DNA of 15,601 nucleotides, from assembly GCA_910588925.1 (NCBI GenBank), contig CAJURV010000049.1, positions 1 through 15,601 of the forward strand, given 5' to 3'. Position 1 is the first letter of the stretch; every line of letters begins with the position of its first letter. The translations under genes and the position numbers were made by a program. A model generated the notes under the pieces. That model was not told where the DNA came from and did not search any database. It worked only from the letters and a program-made list of their open reading frames with translations. Below, piece after piece: positions 13,343 to 15,601 of this stretch. The DNA comes from an uncultured Rikenellaceae bacterium (lineage in GTDB: Bacteria; Bacteroidota; Bacteroidia; Bacteroidales; Rikenellaceae).

Positions 13343-14773
13343 ATGAAAAAGAAATCTATTACTACCGCAGCCGGTGCGCTCGTCGCCGACAATCAGAATA
13401 TCGCTACGGCCGGTAAGCGCGGTCCGGCGTTGATGCAGAACGTATGGTACATGGAGAAGCTCGGACATTTCAATCGCGAGCGTATTCCCGAGAGGGTAGT
13501 ACATGCCAAAGGGGTAGGTGCTTTCGGCACTTTTACCGTCACGCACGATATAACCCGTTATACCAAAGCCTCTATATTCGCCGAGGTCGGCAAGCAGACA
13601 CCTATGCTGGGCCGTTTCTCTACAGTGGCAGGTGAACGCGGTGCGGCCGATACCGAACGTGACGTACGCGGATTCGCGCTCAAGTTCTATACCGACGAAG
13701 GCAACTGGGATTTGGTAGGTAACAACACACCGGTATTCTTTATACGCGATCCGGTCAAATTCCCCGACTTCATACATACCCAGAAGCGCAACCCCAAGAA
13801 TAACATGCGCGATAACAAGGCCCGTTGGGACTTCTTGACCCTCAATCCCGAGTCGCTCCATCAGGTGATGATCCTTATGAGCGATCGCGGAATACCCGAC
13901 GGCATACGTCACATGCACGGTTTCGGAAGCCATACCTACAGCTTCATCAACAGCAAGGACGAGCGTCATTGGGTCAAGTTTCACTTCCGCACCATGCAGG
14001 GCATACGCAACCTCACGGGCAAAGAGGCCGAAGCTATCGTAGCCAAAGATCGCGAACATTCGCAACGCGACCTTTTCGAGAGCATCGAACGAGGCGACTA
14101 TCCGCGTTGGAAGCTGTTCATACAGGTCATGACCGAGGAGCAGGCGCGTAACTATAAAGTCAATCCGTTCGACCTTACAAAAGTGTGGAGCCACAAGGAT
14201 TTCCCGCTCATAGAGGTAGGTGTCATGGAGCTTAACCGCAATCCGGAGAACTATTTCGCCTCTATAGAGCAGGCGGCGTTCAATCCTTCCAATATAGTGC
14301 CGGGCATAGGTTTCTCTCCCGACAGGGTGTTGCAGGGTCGTCTGTTCGCATACGGCGACGCGCAGCGTTACCGCATAGGCGCCAACTTCATGGATCTGCC
14401 GGTCAACAGGCCTCTCTGTCCGGTACACAACCAGAATCGCGACGGACACATGGCTGTGGGCGACAACGGGGGCGCAGCTCCCAATTACGAGCCCAACAGC
14501 TCCGACGGCAGCCATGACAACCGTTCGCTTATAGAGCCGCCGTTAGCTACAGGCGACGCCTATGTGTGGAATCATCGCGAGGATGACGACTACTACAGCC
14601 AGCCGGGCGATTTGTGGCGTCTTCTTCCCGAGGACGAGAAGGGTCGTCTGATAGATAACGTTGTCGAATCGTTCGAAGATGTGCCTGACGATATACGTAA
14701 AAAAGCGGTGGATATGTTTTCCAAGGCCGACAAGGATTGCGGCAGACGTCTGGCGAAGGCCATAGGGATGTGA
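13343..14773 (+). CDS. katA: Monofunctional haem catalase
   Basis: Dismutates hydrogen peroxide to water and oxygen in the cytosol. At 476 residues it is a small-subunit (clade 3-like) catalase. The distal H54 (RVVHAKGVGAFGTF), N127 (WDLVGNNTPVFF) and the proximal haem ligand Y337 with R333 (RLFAYGDAQRY) have exactly the spacing of bovine H74, N147, R353 and Y357. The distal loop, FIRDPVKFPDFIHTQKR and the HGFGSHTYSFIN segment are intact. It is the only gene on the + strand in the right half, divergent from the lipoprotein operon, and appears monocistronic with a hairpin downstream. In Bacteroides fragilis a comparable KatA is controlled by OxyR and induced by oxygen. An OxyR gene is not in this window. 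The start is the ATG after ATATCGGTT; no Shine-Dalgarno is seen. Confidence 0.97.
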   Translation: MKKKSITTAAGALVADNQNIATAGKRGPALMQNVWYMEKLGHFNRERIPERVVHAKGVGAFGTFTVTHDITRYTKASIFAEVGKQTPMLGRFSTVAGERGAADTERDVRGFALKFYTDEGNWDLVGNNTPVFFIRDPVKFPDFIHTQKRNPKNNMRDNKARWDFLTLNPESLHQVMILMSDRGIPDGIRHMHGFGSHTYSFINSKDERHWVKFHFRTMQGIRNLTGKEAEAIVAKDREHSQRDLFESIERGDYPRWKLFIQVMTEEQARNYKVNPFDLTKVWSHKDFPLIEVGVMELNRNPENYFASIEQAAFNPSNIVPGIGFSPDRVLQGRLFAYGDAQRYRIGANFMDLPVNRPLCPVHNQNRDGHMAVGDNGGAAPNYEPNSSDGSHDNRSLIEPPLATGDAYVWNHREDDDYYSQPGDLWRLLPEDEKGRLIDNVVESFEDVPDDIRKKAVDMFSKADKDCGRRLAKAIGM

Positions 14774-14841
14774 CGGTCTTTTCATAGGGCTTCGGTTTAG
14801 CTGACATTTTGTGTAACCGGAGTTATATGTATCCTTTGCAT

Positions 14842-14873
14842 GCGCACTCTGATCATATCGGGGTGCGCTTTAT
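14842..14873 (+). terminator. Candidate terminator of katA
   Basis: GCGCAC (14842-14847) pairs with GTGCGC (14863-14868), extended by one T-G and one C-G pair, and TTTATATGT follows. It is 69 nt after the stop. The stem is short and the T run broken, so termination efficiency is uncertain. Apart from this, 14774-14935 shows nothing recognisable. Confidence 0.45.
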
Positions 14874-14935
14874 ATGTCTAATCGGATCCATATGGTTTCA
14901 GTGATTATGCCTTTTGCGATGCCTTGCCTTGCGGC

Positions 14936-15090
14936 ACAAGGGACGGAGCCTGCGGGGGACCGCGCCTCGCGGCGGGCGGAGAGGATAGCCGGGTATAAAA
15001 TAAGCGGAATAGATATATGATTTCTGGAACTTATGCAGGCCTCCGTTGGGAGGATTTCTGCCCGCCGCGAGATGCGGCCCGCTGGTCCTT
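14936..15090. repeat. Palindromic-repeat doublet 4
   Basis: The forward motif (CGCC 14963-14966, TCGC, GGCG 14971-14974) is preceded by GGAGCCTGCGGGGGACCG. The reverse motif (CGCC 15063-15066, GCGA, GATG 15071-15074) is preceded by GGCCTCCGTTGGGAGGATTT. The spacer contains AAGCGGAA..ATATGATTTCTGGAACTTATGC, nearly repeated in the next unit. The two left boxes (14944, 15218) and the two right boxes (15038, 15311) lie about 273 nt apart, so units 4 and 5 are direct repeats of each other. Confidence 0.8.
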
Positions 15091-15209
15091 GTTTTACAGA
15101 TCGTCAATCTTTATCGTCCTTGCTTCACCCGAATGGTATAAACACAATTACTTATGACAATTATGCCATGTGGTTAGTATGCTTTTAGATGTATATTGTC
15201 CGGCGTCAA

Positions 15210-15420
15210 CAAGGGGTGGAGCCTGCGGGGGACCGCTCGAGCGTGACGCTCTTTCGGTTCGTGGCAATGATTTAAGCGGAAAGGTTCTATGATTGCTGGA
15301 ACTTACGCGGGCCTCCGTTGGGGGAATTTCTGCCCACCGCGAGGTGCGGCCCGCTCATCCCTCGTGCCTCGGGATTTAACGGCGGAATTGGGTTTGATTG
15401 CCCTCGCTTCGCTCGGACAT
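15210..15420. repeat. Palindromic-repeat unit 5 with altered left arm
   Basis: It begins with the same GGAGCCTGCGGGGGACCG as unit 4, but the forward palindrome is replaced by a different perfect hairpin, GAGCG-TGA-CGCTC (15240-15252). The right side is intact (CACC 15335-15338, GCGA, GGTG 15343-15346). It is followed by a tail with a CCTCGCTTCGCTCGG hairpin, which matches the minus strand of 6055-6120. The arm swap with retained complementarity is like that seen in family 2. Confidence 0.8.
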
Positions 15421-15545
15421 GTGCCTTACGGCGTTCTTTATTGGTCGTTGTTAGGTGGTGTTATTTGCCTTGTCTTTTGCAGTTGTGTTCAGTGTAGTTG
15501 GAAGTTTGTTGTATTTACGCTTCAGTTACGTCTATTTTTGTTGGG
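15421..15545. other. G/T-rich, A-poor intergenic stretch
   Basis: Most bases on the + strand are G or T, with very few A, unlike the rest of the window. No open reading frame or hairpin is convincing here. The stretch contains the promoter-like elements at 15509-15540. It could be the upstream region of a gene or RNA beyond the window edge. Confidence 0.35.
15509..15540 (+). promoter_or_regulatory. Rightward promoter leading out of the window
   Basis: TTG at 15509-15511 (after TTTG at 15505-15508) and a perfect -7 box TATTTTTG at 15533-15540 are separated by 21 nt, the best spacing in the window. Transcription would begin near 15547 and run into a leader with a TCCCC-TTC-GGGGA hairpin (15575-15587). 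The gene served lies beyond 15601 and cannot be seen. Confidence 0.5.
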
Positions 15546-15601
15546 GACGTTTTTGTATTGCTCGTGCGGGTGCATCCCCTTCGGGGACGCGTTAGGGATT
15601 T

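Noticed and set aside
13322..14515. A 397-codon open frame on the minus strand
   Set aside because: It is the antisense shadow of the intact catalase gene, and its translation shows no recognisable domain. High GC at codon third positions keeps such frames open.
14898..15107. A small minus-strand frame with a 'conserved' sequence
   Set aside because: The similarity to the frame near 6100-6290 is due to the shared repeat DNA, not to protein conservation.
14936..15420. CRISPR array
   Set aside because: The two units are long, contain inverted palindromes and are only two in number; there are no regular short direct repeats with unique spacers and no cas genes.

Overview
The window looks like a chromosomal segment from a Bacteroidales-type member of the Bacteroidota. 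The evidence is the promoter -7 boxes of the TAnnTTTG type, the lack of Shine-Dalgarno sequences before most starts, and several families typical of the phylum: a DUF4296 lipoprotein, a PorT-like barrel, a Big_5/Ig-like lipoprotein with an ANPSAPTGGP motif, and IspH with ICGATSTP. The GC content is moderate. A Rikenellaceae-like host is possible, but genus cannot be fixed from this sequence alone. No phage, transposase or CRISPR genes are present.

Layout. 1-1038 (+): tRNA-Gln(TTG) with its own promoter, then a HTH/S24 LexA-like regulator. 1410-5008 (-), in transcription order: prfB (with the classical +1 programmed frameshift), a LysE-family exporter, cmk and ispH. The first three overlap by 4 nt, while a repeat-filled gap separates cmk from ispH. 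5141-5917 (-): a TYW1-like radical SAM protein of unknown role. 6423-9938 (-): rbfA, a LolC/E-type FtsX permease, a DUF4296 lipoprotein and an amidohydrolase, tightly packed, with an 83-nt overlap between the last two. 10301-12966 (-): an Ig-like lipoprotein and a PorT-family beta-barrel, overlapping by 4 nt. 13343-14773 (+): monofunctional haem catalase. 14774-15601: no gene, but two large repeat units and a promoter pointing out of the window.

Genes of translation (tRNA-Gln, RF2, RbfA) are mixed with envelope functions (LolC/E-like permease, lipoproteins, barrel), isoprenoid and nucleotide metabolism (IspH, Cmk) and oxidative defence (catalase).

The most striking unexplained content is intergenic. 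A short GC-rich palindromic motif (core CGCC-TCGC-GGCG on one strand, a GCGA loop on the other) occurs about ten times. It forms inverted head-to-head pairs in four intergenic gaps, and a fifth unit has one arm replaced. This resembles REP doublets (REPINs/BIMEs). A second family (two copies) keeps its flanks but changes its hairpin arms while keeping them complementary. Other points of note are an Arg at the expected catalytic Lys of the S24 protein, a strong hairpin in the rbfA leader, and a perfect 11-bp hairpin whose loop holds a stop codon.
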